Below, in pieces: positions 51,624-60,572 of a stretch of 64,000 nt of DNA. The notes under the pieces were generated by a model, which worked only from the letters and a program-made list of their open reading frames with translations, was not told the DNA's origin and did no database searches. Made by a program: the position numbers and the translations under genes. Position 1 is the first letter of the stretch. The number at the start of each line of letters is the position of its first letter. The stretch comes from Mesorhizobium sp. M8A.F.Ca.ET.218.01.1.1 (GTDB lineage: Bacteria; Pseudomonadota; Alphaproteobacteria; Rhizobiales; Rhizobiaceae), in NCBI RefSeq assembly GCF_004791165.1, contig NZ_SRUZ01000006.1, positions 248,001-312,000 of the forward strand, given 5' to 3'.

Positions 51624-52313
51624 TCACTCGACGCGCAGCCGATAGCCGACACCGGTTTCGGTGGTGATGTAGCGCGGCTGGTCGGGGGTTTTTTCGATCT
51701 TCTGCCTGAGCTGGCGCACATAGACCCTGAGATACTGCACGTCGGTCGAATCGTCCCAGATCTGCTTCAGGATGAAGTGGTGGGTGAGCACCTTGCCGGC
51801 GTGCTGCACCAGGATGCGCAGTATGTCGTACTCCTTCGGCGAGAGCTTCACCTCCCGGTCCTCGACCCTGACGATGCGCTTGACCAGATCGACGCTGAGG
51901 TCTCCACTCTGGAAAACGGGCTTCTCGCCCTGTTGCTGGAACTTGTGCCGCAACGCCACGCGGATGCGGGCCACCAGTTCGTTCATGCCGAACGGCTTGG
52001 TGACATAATCGTCGGCGCCGAGTTCGAGCGCGCTGACGATGCCGGCCTCGTCGGTGCGGCTGGAGAGGATGACGACAGGAATGTCGATGCCCCCGTCACG
52101 CCATTGGCGCAGGAGGTCATGCCCCCCCATGCCGGGCAGGCCGAGATCGAGCAACACCAGGTCGGGCTTTTCCTGTTCGATCAGCTCGATCGCCACCTTG
52201 GCGTTCGGCGCCTCGCTGACCGCGTAACCCTGGCTGGCGAGGCCGACCCGCAGCAGCTTGCGGATCGGCGGCTCGTCATCGACAACCAGTATCCTGACAT
52301 TGGAATTGGTCAT
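51624..52313 (-). CDS. kdpE: Response regulator KdpE
   Basis: A 229-residue OmpR/PhoB-type regulator. The receiver domain has the acidic pair in VDDEPPIRKLL, the phosphorylated Asp near residue 56 in LVLLDLGLPGMGG, and the Lys in YVTKPF. The C-terminal winged helix (about 130-229; LSPKEYDILRILVQHAGKVL) matches KdpE closely. Phosphorylated by KdpD, it activates the kdp operon at low K+ or osmotic upshift. It overlaps kdpD by four bases and is the last gene of the operon. Confidence 0.95.
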   Translation of the reverse strand: MTNSNVRILVVDDEPPIRKLLRVGLASQGYAVSEAPNAKVAIELIEQEKPDLVLLDLGLPGMGGHDLLRQWRDGGIDIPVVILSSRTDEAGIVSALELGADDYVTKPFGMNELVARIRVALRHKFQQQGEKPVFQSGDLSVDLVKRIVRVEDREVKLSPKEYDILRILVQHAGKVLTHHFILKQIWDDSTDVQYLRVYVRQLRQKIEKTPDQPRYITTETGVGYRLRVE

Positions 52314-55045
52314 CGAGGCTGATCCTCGCCGGGCTCGTCGCCGCCATTGCCGACATCGGGCAATTCCGCCGGCACCGGCATCCGGATGGTGAAGGCGCCA
52401 CCGGAGCGGTCGGTCCGGTTGGCGGCCGTGATCGTGCCGCCCATCGCCTCGACGAAGCCACGGCAGATCGACAGGCCGAGCCCGGTGCCGGCGCGCACCT
52501 GATCACCCTTGCGCACCCGGTAGAAAGTGTCGAACACGCGTTCCAGGTCCTGCGCCGGAATGCCCGGCCCCTCATCCATGATCTGCACGACGACGGAGCC
52601 ATTGTCGGTCCATCCCTGGACGCGGATCGTCGAGCCGGGCGGCGAATATTTCGAGGCATTGTCGAGAAGGTTGAACAGGACCTGCTCGAACAGCACGGGA
52701 TCAAGCCTAACCATCGGCAAGTCGGGCGGAATATCGACCTCGATCTTGTGTTCGCTGGTGATCTTGCGGGCGCGGTCGAGCGCCGTGCCGACGATATCGC
52801 CGAGATAGTGGAGGGCGTAGTTCGGCTCCATCGCACCGGACTCGATCTTGGTCATGTCGAGCAGGTTGGCGATGAAGCGGTTCAGCCGTTCCGATTCGTC
52901 GATCACCGCCGACAGAAGCTCCACCCTGTCCTGCTCGGGCAGATCAGGCGCGAACTCCTTGAGTGTGCCGGCCGCTCCCATGATGGCCGCGAGCGGCGTC
53001 TTCAGGTCATGCGAAATCGAGGTCAGCAGGGCCGAACGCAACCGGTCGGCTTCGGCGGCGAGCTTGGCGCGGTCGACATCGGCGACGAGCTGGACACGTT
53101 CGATCGCCACCGCCGCCTGATCGGCCAGCGCGTCGAGCAGCCGCTGCTGTTCGGGCGTCAAAAGCGGACCTTGCTTGTCATTGTCGAGGCCGACGACACC
53201 GATTGCCGTGCGCCCCGTGCGCAAGGGGAGATAGAGGCGCTTGGCGCCGGGCAGCGTGTCGGCGCCGCGTCCCGCGGCACGGTTGTGCTCCCAGGCCCAG
53301 CGGGCGGCGGCGATGTCGGCCTCGGCCAGCGTGTCGTCGGGCGGATAGCCTGCCTTGACCGTGATCGTGCCGTCTTCCGGCAGCAGCAGCACCACGCGCA
53401 GCTTCAGCATCGAGGCGATCTGGAAGGCGGTGGCCCAGAGCACGTCGTCGAGCGTGCCGGCGCCGGCGAGCTTCTTGGAGAAGAGATAGATGTCCTCGGT
53501 TGCCCGCGCTCGCGAGCGGGCGGCGGCGGCCTGACGCTGCACGCGCGCGGTGAGATTGCTGGCGATCACCGCGACGGCAAGGAAGACGGCGAGCGCGACG
53601 ATGCTCTCCGGATCCCGGATCGTCAGCGTGTAGCGCGGCTCGAGGAAGAAATAGTTGAAGGCCAGCGCGCTCAGGAAGCAGGCATAGAGCGCCGGCCACA
53701 GGCCGCCCGCCACCGCCGACGTCAGCACTCCGAGCAGGAAGACGATCGCCAGGTTGCGGACATCGAGAAACTGGTCGAGCGCCGTGGTGACCGCCAATGA
53801 ACCGGCGACATAGGCGGTGGCGAGCAGATAGGGCCAGACCTGGAACTGCCTCTGCTCGGCCGCCGCCTTGACCCGCCTTGCCGACGCCTCGGTTTCGCGC
53901 TCGGTGCCCGAGATGACATGGACGCTGATGTCGCCGGCGTTGCGGATCAGATCATAGGTGAGCGACCCCTCGATAAGTTCCCGCCAGCGCGACCGGGTCG
54001 GCCTGCCGACCACGATGTGGGTGAAATTGTTCGCCGTCGCATGGCGCACGATGTCCTGCGCGACGCTCTGGCCCGGAATGGTCGTCACCTCGGCGCCGAG
54101 CTGCTCGGCGAGGCGCAGGAGCGTGGCGAGCCTGTCCTTGTCGTCCTCGGACATGCCGGCCGAGCGCGGCGTATCGACATGAAGCGCCGTCCATGGCGCA
54201 CGAAGCCTGTCGGCCAGCCTGCGTGCATAGCGAATGCGGGCTGCCCCGCCTGGACGCGCATCGACGCAGACGAGCACCCTTTCGCCCGCCGCCCACGGAC
54301 CCTGGATGGCGTGGGACTGCATGTGGTTGAGCAACTGTTCGTCGACGCGCTGGGCGGTACGGCGCAGCGCCAGTTCCCGCAACGCCGTCAGATTGCCTGG
54401 CGAAAAATAGTTCTCGACGGCACGCTGCGCCGTGTTGGGGAAATAAACCTTCCCCTCCTCGAGCCGCTTGATCAGGTCGTCGGGCGTCAGATCGATGATT
54501 TCGACATCGTCGGCCCGGTCGATGATGGAATCGGGAACGGTCTCGCGCACCCGGACCCGGGTGATCTGGGCGACGACGTCGTTCAGGCTTTCGACATGCT
54601 GGATGTTGAGCGTCGTATAGACGTCTATGCCCCGCGCCAGGATTTCCTGGACGTCGAGGTAGCGCTTGGGGTGGCGGCTGCCGGGCGCATTGGTGTGGGC
54701 GAGTTCGTCGACCAGGACCAGCGCCGGGCGCCGGGCAAGGATGGCGTCGATGTCCATCTCGTCGAGGACACGCCCCTTGTAGTCGACCTTGCGGCGGGCA
54801 ATGACTTCATATCCCTCGACCAGGGTCTGGGTTTCCTTGCGGCCATGCGTCTCGACCACGCCGATCACCACGTCGACGCCGTCGGCCAGCCTGGCACGGC
54901 CCGACATCAGCATCTCGTAAGTCTTGCCGACACCCGGTGCCGCGCCCAGGAATATGCGCAGACGGCCGCGCCCTTCCCGCTCGGCATGCTCGAGCAGCGC
55001 GTCGGGGGATGGTCTGTTTTCGACGTTGCTTCTGTCGTCCGGCAT
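52310..55045 (-). CDS. kdpD: Sensor histidine kinase KdpD
   Basis: A 911-residue K+/turgor sensor of full length. The N-terminal KdpD domain has Walker A GAAPGVGKT and LVDELAHTNAPG. A universal-stress-protein-like domain spans about 245-370, four membrane helices follow around 400-505, then a GAF domain near 530-660. The HisKA phosphoacceptor is in SISHDLKTPLAAIMG near 680, and the ATPase N-box is FNLLDNASKYSPPGS. It autophosphorylates and passes phosphate to KdpE. It is 57 bp after kdpC, a gap holding a strong stem-loop. Confidence 0.95.
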   Translation of the reverse strand: MPDDRSNVENRPSPDALLEHAEREGRGRLRIFLGAAPGVGKTYEMLMSGRARLADGVDVVIGVVETHGRKETQTLVEGYEVIARRKVDYKGRVLDEMDIDAILARRPALVLVDELAHTNAPGSRHPKRYLDVQEILARGIDVYTTLNIQHVESLNDVVAQITRVRVRETVPDSIIDRADDVEIIDLTPDDLIKRLEEGKVYFPNTAQRAVENYFSPGNLTALRELALRRTAQRVDEQLLNHMQSHAIQGPWAAGERVLVCVDARPGGAARIRYARRLADRLRAPWTALHVDTPRSAGMSEDDKDRLATLLRLAEQLGAEVTTIPGQSVAQDIVRHATANNFTHIVVGRPTRSRWRELIEGSLTYDLIRNAGDISVHVISGTERETEASARRVKAAAEQRQFQVWPYLLATAYVAGSLAVTTALDQFLDVRNLAIVFLLGVLTSAVAGGLWPALYACFLSALAFNYFFLEPRYTLTIRDPESIVALAVFLAVAVIASNLTARVQRQAAAARSRARATEDIYLFSKKLAGAGTLDDVLWATAFQIASMLKLRVVLLLPEDGTITVKAGYPPDDTLAEADIAAARWAWEHNRAAGRGADTLPGAKRLYLPLRTGRTAIGVVGLDNDKQGPLLTPEQQRLLDALADQAAVAIERVQLVADVDRAKLAAEADRLRSALLTSISHDLKTPLAAIMGAAGTLKEFAPDLPEQDRVELLSAVIDESERLNRFIANLLDMTKIESGAMEPNYALHYLGDIVGTALDRARKITSEHKIEVDIPPDLPMVRLDPVLFEQVLFNLLDNASKYSPPGSTIRVQGWTDNGSVVVQIMDEGPGIPAQDLERVFDTFYRVRKGDQVRAGTGLGLSICRGFVEAMGGTITAANRTDRSGGAFTIRMPVPAELPDVGNGGDEPGEDQPR

Positions 55046-55062
55046 CGGGTCCGATCATGAAT

Positions 55063-55093
55063 GGCGCCGGGGACCGTGTCGATCCCCGGCGCC
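55063..55093 (-). other. Strong stem-loop between kdpC and kdpD
   Basis: A perfect 11-bp stem, GGCGCCGGGGA (55063-55073) with TCCCCGGCGCC (55083-55093), 9-base loop, fills the short gap between kdpC and kdpD. No T-run follows on the minus strand, so it is not a classic terminator. It could stabilise the kdpFABC mRNA or slow read-through into kdpDE. Confidence 0.6.
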
Positions 55094-55102
55094 TGCCATC
55101 AA

Positions 55103-55666
55103 CTATTTCGCTGCATCCAGCGCCAGGTTGAGAGCCAGCACATTGACCGCCGGCTCGCCGAGCACGCCCAATTCCCGGTCCTCGACCTGGCCGTCGACGA
55201 GCGCCTTGACCTTGGCCTCGTCGATGCCCCTGGCCTTAGCCACGCGCGGAACCTGGAAATAAGCGGCCTGCGGGCTGATCTGCGGATCAAGGCCGCTGCC
55301 GGATGCGGTCACCAGGTCCATCGGCACCGGCGCGTTCGGATTTTCCGCCTTCAGCTTCTCGGCTTCGCCCTTGATGCGCTCGATGAGCTTCGGGTTGGTC
55401 GGGCCGAGATTGGAACCGCCTGAGGCGCCGGCATCATAGCCATTGCCCGCGGCCGAAGGCCGTCCGTGGAAATATTTGTCGCTGGCGAAGGCCTGGCCGA
55501 TCAGGTCGGAGCCGATTACCTTGCCGTCCTTCTCGACCAGGCTGCCATTGGCCTGGCGCGGGAACAGCGCCTGGGCGATACCGGTCATGCCGATGGGATA
55601 GACGAGCCCGGTCAGCACGGTGAAGAAAACGATCATGATGATCGCGGGTCTGATTTGCTTGAGCAT
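55103..55666 (-). CDS. kdpC: K+-transporting ATPase subunit KdpC
   Basis: A 187-residue KdpC with one N-terminal membrane helix (IIMIVFFTVLTGLVYPIGMT) and a periplasmic domain. Family segments are FPRQANGSLVEKDGKVIGSDLIGQ, the YFHGRPSA motif, ASGSGLDPQISPQAA and the C-terminal LGEPAVNVLALNLAL. It bridges KdpA and KdpB and assists K+ binding. It follows kdpB by 11 bp. Confidence 0.95.
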   Translation of the reverse strand: MLKQIRPAIIMIVFFTVLTGLVYPIGMTGIAQALFPRQANGSLVEKDGKVIGSDLIGQAFASDKYFHGRPSAAGNGYDAGASGGSNLGPTNPKLIERIKGEAEKLKAENPNAPVPMDLVTASGSGLDPQISPQAAYFQVPRVAKARGIDEAKVKALVDGQVEDRELGVLGEPAVNVLALNLALDAAK

Positions 55667-55677
55667 CGGAACGATCC

Positions 55678-57771
55678 TTATGCAAGGCCAAGGGCGGTGA
55701 CCGCCATGTCGATTATCTTGATGCCGGCGAACGGCACGACGATGCCGCCGAGGCCGTAGACGAGAAGATTGCGGCTGAGCAGCGCACCGGCGCCGATCGC
55801 CCGGTACTTCACACCGCGCAGCGACAACGGGATCAGCGCGATGATGATCAGCGCGTTGAAGATGATGGCCGACAGGATGGCGCTCTGCGGCGTCGCCAGG
55901 TGCATGATGTTGAGCGCCTGCAGCGGGCCGGTCGTCTGGCCGGGCGCGACGTAGAAGACGGCGAACATGGCCGGAATGATGGCGAAGTACTTGGCGACGT
56001 CATTGGCGATGGAGAAGGTCGTCAGCGAACCGCGCGTCATCAACAGCGCCTTGCCGATTTCGACGATCTCGATCAGCTTGGTCGGATCGCTGTCCAGATC
56101 GACCATGTTGCCGGCCTCGCGGGCGGCGACCGTGCCGGTGTTCATGGCCACGCCGACATCGGCCTGCGCGAGTGCTGGCGCGTCGTTGGTGCCGTCACCG
56201 CACATGGCGACCAGCTTGCCCTTGGCCTGCTCGTCACGGATCAGCTTCAGCTTGTCCTCGGGCGTCGCCTGGGCGAGGAAGTCGTCGACGCCGGCTTCCG
56301 CCGCGATGGCTGCCGCCGTCATCGGATTGTCGCCGGTGATCATCACCGTGCGGATGCCCATGCTGCGCAGTTCGGCGAAGCGCTCGCGGATACCGCCCTT
56401 GACGATATCCTTCAGGTGGACGACGCCGAGCAGGCGCCCGTCCCGCTCGACCGCCAGCGGCGTACCGCCCGATTTGGCGACCTCGTCGGCGATCGCCTGC
56501 AGGTTGCGCACGGTATCGCCTCCGGGCCGTATGCCGTGCGTGGCCGATGTCGGCTGGCTGACATAGGTCAGGATCGAATCGACCGCGCCCTTGCGCACCG
56601 AGGAGCCGTCTATGTCGACGCCACTCATGCGGGTCTGTGCCGTGAAGGGCACGAACGTGGCATGCAACGTCGCCATGTCGCGGGCCCTGATGGCATATTT
56701 CTCCTTGGCCAGCACCACGATCGAGCGGCCTTCCGGCGTCTCGTCGGCGAGCGAGGCAAGCTGTGCCGCGTCGGCCAGTTCCTGCTCGCTGACGCCCTTG
56801 ACCGGGCGGAATTCCGTCGCCTGGCGATTGCCGAGCGTGATCGTGCCGGTCTTGTCGAGCAGCAGCGTATCGACATCACCGGCGGCTTCCACGGCGCGGC
56901 CCGACATGGCCAGCACATTGAAGCGCACCAGGCGGTCCATGCCGGCAATGCCGATGGCCGACAGCAGCGCGCCGATCGTGGTCGGGATCAGCGTCACGAA
57001 CAGGGCGACGAGCACGGTCACCGAAATGTAGCCACCCGAGTAGGAGGCAAAGCTCGGGATCGTCGCGGTGGCCAGCACGAAGATCAGCGTCATACCGACG
57101 AGCAGGATGTTGAGCGCGATCTCGTTCGGCGTCTTCTGGCGCTCGGCGCCTTCGACCAGCGAGATCATGCGATCGAGGAAAGTATGGCCGGCGGCGGCGG
57201 TGATGCGCACGCGGATCCAGTCGGACAGCACCTGCGTGCCGCCGGTGACCGCCGAGCGGTCGCCGCCGGATTCGCGGATCACCGGCGCGGACTCGCCTGT
57301 GATCGCCGCCTCGTTGACCGACGCGACGCCTTCCACCACCTCGCCGTCGGACGGGATGATGTCGCCGGCCTCGACCAGCACGATGTCGCCGACCTTCAGG
57401 CTGGTGCCGGGCACCAGCTTGAACTTTGTCCGGTCCTCGCCGGCCAGGAGCTTTGCCTGGGTTTCCGTGCGCGCCTTGCGCAGCGAATCCGCCTGCGCCT
57501 TGCCGCGCCCTTCGGCGACGGCTTCGGCGAAATTGGCGAACAGCACCGTGAACCACAGCCAGATGATGATCTGTAGCGTGAAGCGCAGATCGCCGCCGCC
57601 GGTGACGAGGTCCTTGACGAACAGCACCGATGTCAGCGCCGACACCACGGCGACGACGAACATCACCGGATTGCGGGCCAGCGTGCGCGGATCGAGTTTG
57701 CGGAAGGCGCCGCCGATGGCGGGCCACAGGATGCCGGCATCCATGATGCTGGCCGATTTTGACTGGCTCAT
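55678..57771 (-). CDS. kdpB: K+-transporting ATPase subunit KdpB
   Basis: A 697-residue P-type ATPase, the catalytic subunit of the Kdp pump. The phosphorylated Asp lies in DKTGTITLGN near residue 306. The actuator-domain TGES (AAITGESAP) is near 158-161, and the hinge motif MCGDGTNDAPALAQADVG is near 515. Seven membrane helices are predicted. ATP hydrolysis here drives K+ through KdpA. The ATG overlaps the stop of the 71-residue small membrane protein gene by four bases (57768-57771). Confidence 0.96.
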   Translation of the reverse strand: MSQSKSASIMDAGILWPAIGGAFRKLDPRTLARNPVMFVVAVVSALTSVLFVKDLVTGGGDLRFTLQIIIWLWFTVLFANFAEAVAEGRGKAQADSLRKARTETQAKLLAGEDRTKFKLVPGTSLKVGDIVLVEAGDIIPSDGEVVEGVASVNEAAITGESAPVIRESGGDRSAVTGGTQVLSDWIRVRITAAAGHTFLDRMISLVEGAERQKTPNEIALNILLVGMTLIFVLATATIPSFASYSGGYISVTVLVALFVTLIPTTIGALLSAIGIAGMDRLVRFNVLAMSGRAVEAAGDVDTLLLDKTGTITLGNRQATEFRPVKGVSEQELADAAQLASLADETPEGRSIVVLAKEKYAIRARDMATLHATFVPFTAQTRMSGVDIDGSSVRKGAVDSILTYVSQPTSATHGIRPGGDTVRNLQAIADEVAKSGGTPLAVERDGRLLGVVHLKDIVKGGIRERFAELRSMGIRTVMITGDNPMTAAAIAAEAGVDDFLAQATPEDKLKLIRDEQAKGKLVAMCGDGTNDAPALAQADVGVAMNTGTVAAREAGNMVDLDSDPTKLIEIVEIGKALLMTRGSLTTFSIANDVAKYFAIIPAMFAVFYVAPGQTTGPLQALNIMHLATPQSAILSAIIFNALIIIALIPLSLRGVKYRAIGAGALLSRNLLVYGLGGIVVPFAGIKIIDMAVTALGLA

Positions 57772-57983
57772 TTTGAAGCTCCGGCTTCAGTGTTGGTGTG
57801 CGGCGCCGATTGGTCGGATGCCGAAAAAAGATGGGGAAGCCCGTAGGCCAGCAGCCAAAGCGCGATCATGGCGCCGGCAAGTCCGAGAAAGGTCGACATG
57901 GTCGGGAAAGGAGGCGGCAGCCCCTCCTTCCCCGGATCGGGCCGATGCCTGACATGACGGCGCTTGTTGCTGAACCAGGACAT
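57768..57983 (-). CDS. Small membrane protein encoded between kdpA and kdpB
   Basis: A 71-residue protein with a basic N-terminus (MSWFSNKRRHVRHRPD), one predicted membrane helix (FLGLAGAMIALWLLAYGLPH) and a short polar tail. It starts 7 bp after kdpA and overlaps the kdpB start as ATGA, so it is translated in step with the pump subunits. The classical kdpFABC operon has no gene here. I do not recognise the family. Position and coupling suggest an accessory subunit or assembly factor, but this is inference. Confidence 0.75.
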   Translation of the reverse strand: MSWFSNKRRHVRHRPDPGKEGLPPPFPTMSTFLGLAGAMIALWLLAYGLPHLFSASDQSAPHTNTEAGASK

Positions 57984-57990
57984 GGCCACC

Positions 57991-59694
57991 TCAGAATGTC
58001 TGTCCATGGATCATCGCCAGGTGCTCGACAACAGGTCCGACGGCAAGCGCCGGGAAGAAAGTCAGCCCGCCGACGATGACGATGACGCCGACCAGCAGCC
58101 CGACGAACAGCGGACTGTCGGTCGGGAAAGTGCCGGCCGAGGCGGGCACGGTCTTTTTCGCCGCCAACGCGCCGGCGATGGCGAGCGCCGGGATGATGAC
58201 CAGGAAACGGCCCATCAGCATGCCGATGCCGATGGTGATGTTGTACCAGGGCGTGTTGCCGGTGAGGCCGCCGAAGGCCGAGCCGTTGTTCGCCGCCGCC
58301 GAGGTGTAGGCGTAGAGGATTTCGGAGAAGCCGTGCGGCCCGCCATTGGCGATCGAGGCGACCGCGCTCGGCAGCACCACCGCGATGGCCGTGAAGACCA
58401 GCATCGCCAGCGGCAGGCACAGGATGGCCAGCATCGCCATCTTGACCTCCTTGGCCTCGATCTTCTTGCCGAGATATTCGGGCGTGCGGCCGACCATCAG
58501 GCCGGCGACGAAGACGGCGATCAGAATGAACATCAGCATGCCGTAGAAACCGGCACCGACACCGCCGACGATGACCTCGCCGAGTTGCATGTTGATGAGC
58601 GGGATCATGCCGCCGAGCGCGGTGAACGAGTCATGCATGGCGTTGACCGCGCCGCAGGAAGCCGCCGTGGTGATGACCGCGAACAAAGCCGACAGCGCGA
58701 TGCCGAAACGGGTCTCCTTGCCTTCCATGTTGCCGCCGTCGATGCCGAGCGCATGCACCAGCGGATTGCCCGCGGCTTCCGCCCAGTAGCAGACGGCGAC
58801 GCCGGCGATGAACAGCACGCCCATCGAGGCAAGGATCGCCCAGCCCTGGCGCTGGTTGCCGACCATGCGGCCGAAGACGTTGGTCAAGGCAGCGCCGACG
58901 ACGAAGATCGACAGCATCTGGATCAGGTTGGAGATGGCGTCGGGGTTCTCGAAGGGATGTGCCGCATTGGCATTGAAGAACCCGCCGCCATTGGTGCCGA
59001 GCATCTTGATGGCGACCTGCGAGGCGACCGGGCCGAGCGCGATCGTCTGCCTGGCGCCCTCGAGCGTGGTGGCATCGACATAAGGCCCGAGCGTCTGCGG
59101 CATGCCGAGCCAGACATAGACAAGGGTGAGCACGATGCAGAGCGGCAAAAGCACGTAGAGCGTGGCGCGCGTCATATCGACCCAGAAATTGCCGATCGAT
59201 TTTCCCGAAGCGCGGGCAAATCCACGGATCAGCGCGATGGCGATGGCGATGCCGGTGGCCGCCGAAACGAAATTCTGGACCGTCAGGCCGGCCATCTGCA
59301 CGAGGTAGGACATCGTGCTTTCGCCGCCGTAGTTCTGCCAGTTGGTGTTGGTCATGAAGCTGGCGGCGGTGTTGAAGGCGAGCGCCGGGTCGACCGCGCT
59401 CATGCCGGCCGGATTGTAGGGCAGGCTGCCTTGCATGCGCTGCAGGAAGTAGAGCACCAGGAAGCCCGCCAGGTTGAACAGCAGCAGGGACACCGCATAT
59501 GTGGTCCAGTGCTGTTCCTCACGATCGCTGGTTCCGCAAATGCGGTAGAGTCCGCGCTCGAGCGGGCCGAGGACCGACGAAAGCGGCGTGCGATCGCCGT
59601 TGAAGACGCGGTGCATGTAGCCGCCGAGCGGCTTCACCAGCAAAACGAGGATCCCGCAGAAGATGAGGATCTGTATCCATCCGTTCATGGTCAT
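57991..59694 (-). CDS. kdpA: K+-transporting ATPase subunit KdpA
   Basis: A 567-residue K+-selective channel-like subunit with ten predicted membrane helices. The selectivity-filter-like loops are visible, for example FNTAASFMTNTNWQNYGGES near residue 110 and LGTNGGGFFNANAAHPFENP near 240, with two more in the second half (TAASCGAVNAMHDS and SAAANNGSAFGGL). The ATG at 59694 (MTMNGWIQ) has GGAAG seven bases ahead and is preferred over a GTG six codons upstream and an ATG two codons downstream. It follows kdpF. Confidence 0.95.
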   Translation of the reverse strand: MTMNGWIQILIFCGILVLLVKPLGGYMHRVFNGDRTPLSSVLGPLERGLYRICGTSDREEQHWTTYAVSLLLFNLAGFLVLYFLQRMQGSLPYNPAGMSAVDPALAFNTAASFMTNTNWQNYGGESTMSYLVQMAGLTVQNFVSAATGIAIAIALIRGFARASGKSIGNFWVDMTRATLYVLLPLCIVLTLVYVWLGMPQTLGPYVDATTLEGARQTIALGPVASQVAIKMLGTNGGGFFNANAAHPFENPDAISNLIQMLSIFVVGAALTNVFGRMVGNQRQGWAILASMGVLFIAGVAVCYWAEAAGNPLVHALGIDGGNMEGKETRFGIALSALFAVITTAASCGAVNAMHDSFTALGGMIPLINMQLGEVIVGGVGAGFYGMLMFILIAVFVAGLMVGRTPEYLGKKIEAKEVKMAMLAILCLPLAMLVFTAIAVVLPSAVASIANGGPHGFSEILYAYTSAAANNGSAFGGLTGNTPWYNITIGIGMLMGRFLVIIPALAIAGALAAKKTVPASAGTFPTDSPLFVGLLVGVIVIVGGLTFFPALAVGPVVEHLAMIHGQTF

Positions 59695-59719
59695 GATGTA
59701 GCTTCCGTGCACCGGTGGA

Positions 59720-59809
59720 CTAGAAACGCTCTGGGCGAATGAGGGCGTAGGTCAGGTAAGCGAGCAGGAACAAGGTGACGCCGCCACCGAGGATGTAGTC
59801 GACAAGCAT
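59720..59809 (-). CDS. kdpF: K+-transporting ATPase small subunit KdpF
   Basis: A 29-residue single-helix peptide, MLVDYILGGGVTLFLLAYLT followed by YALIRPERF. The YALIRPERF ending is the KdpF hallmark. KdpF stabilises the KdpABC complex in the membrane. It lies 25 bp upstream of kdpA and is easily missed because of its size. Confidence 0.92.
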   Translation of the reverse strand: MLVDYILGGGVTLFLLAYLTYALIRPERF

Positions 59810-59825
59810 GGTTCGATCCTTCCGC

Positions 59826-59906
59826 TTAAATTCTGTCGCAGGCTCTGACGTAGGCGAGGGACACGGCGAAGAACAAAACTCCGATCCCGAGCATGATAAT
59901 GTCCAT
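59826..59906 (-). CDS. 26-residue membrane peptide leading the kdp operon
   Basis: A short frame upstream of kdpF reads MDIIMLGIGVLFFAVSLAYV and ends RACDRI. It is a single hydrophobic helix with a short polar end. GGAACAGG lies upstream and the stop is 16 bp before kdpF. From memory, similar peptides ending Y-x-x-A-C-D-R-x precede kdpF in other alphaproteobacteria, so it is probably translated. Its role is unknown; a second KdpF-like stabilising peptide is possible. Confidence 0.68.
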   Translation of the reverse strand: MDIIMLGIGVLFFAVSLAYVRACDRI

Positions 59907-60572
59907 TTTGCCTGTTCCTTGTGCTTTGTACTGCGTGCCTTCCTGGAAAGGCTCGCAATACCATGACAACCCCCGCCGCATGTTCATTGACGTGGCACCA
60001 AATCTTGGTCGTGCGAATATGGACCCGATCGCCATAAAGGTTCGAGACGGCGCGGGGCGCAAAGAAATAGGAATTTTATAAAGGTTTCCCGCGCGGGCTC
60101 GATTGCCCGGCCGGGGTCTGTCGGCAGTGGGCGGCCTCAGCGAGAGCAGGCGCCCCGCGACCACGGCGCGCCCGGAAAGCTTGCCCTTGTTGGAACTCCT
60201 GACCGGCCCACATCAGGTTCCCGGTCCACCAGTCATGGCCGCCGGTCAGTGCTTTTGCCAACAACACCGTGGCTTCCTGTTTCAGCTCGGATCGTAAATT
60301 CTCCCAGCCTTGATGCCGATCAAGGGGGCTCGCGGCCTTCTCCGCTATCAGACCGTGATGATCGAGAACTCAACCTCTCCAACGTGGCGTGGCCGGGGCC
60401 AGCCCTACTGGTCGCGACCGGCTATCGAGGCGCTGCAGGAATGCCGCTCTCGGCCTGCCGGGCTGACTTCGACCGAGCCGCGCAACGAGGATGCCCGCTC
60501 GGTTGCTCACCGACAGGGTGCGTCGGCCCTATCGGCTGGGCCGGAGATGGAGGCGACGGAGGCGCACCGAAG
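59907..60572. other. Intergenic region with kdp promoter; no gene supported
   Basis: About 665 bp between the divergent kdp operon and the ABC membrane-domain gene. The kdp promoter and KdpE operator must lie here. On the minus strand the T/A-rich stretch CCTTTATAAAATTCCTATTT (about 60065-60084) and a second CCTTTATGG near 60030-60040 resemble the T-rich KdpE-binding type, at low confidence. The rest (60100-60570) is GC-rich with only open frames I could not match to any family. Confidence 0.45.

Noticed and set aside
55900..57576. 558-codon plus-strand frame opposite kdpB, and a 592-codon frame at 57964-59742 opposite kdpA
   Set aside because: Both lie wholly over clear Kdp genes and have shadow composition (Asp/Arg/His-rich, no domain).
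60100..60570. Coding sequence or lost ATPase domain upstream of the ABC membrane-domain gene
   Set aside because: Open frames exist in this GC-rich stretch but none shows Walker or signature motifs or any family pattern.
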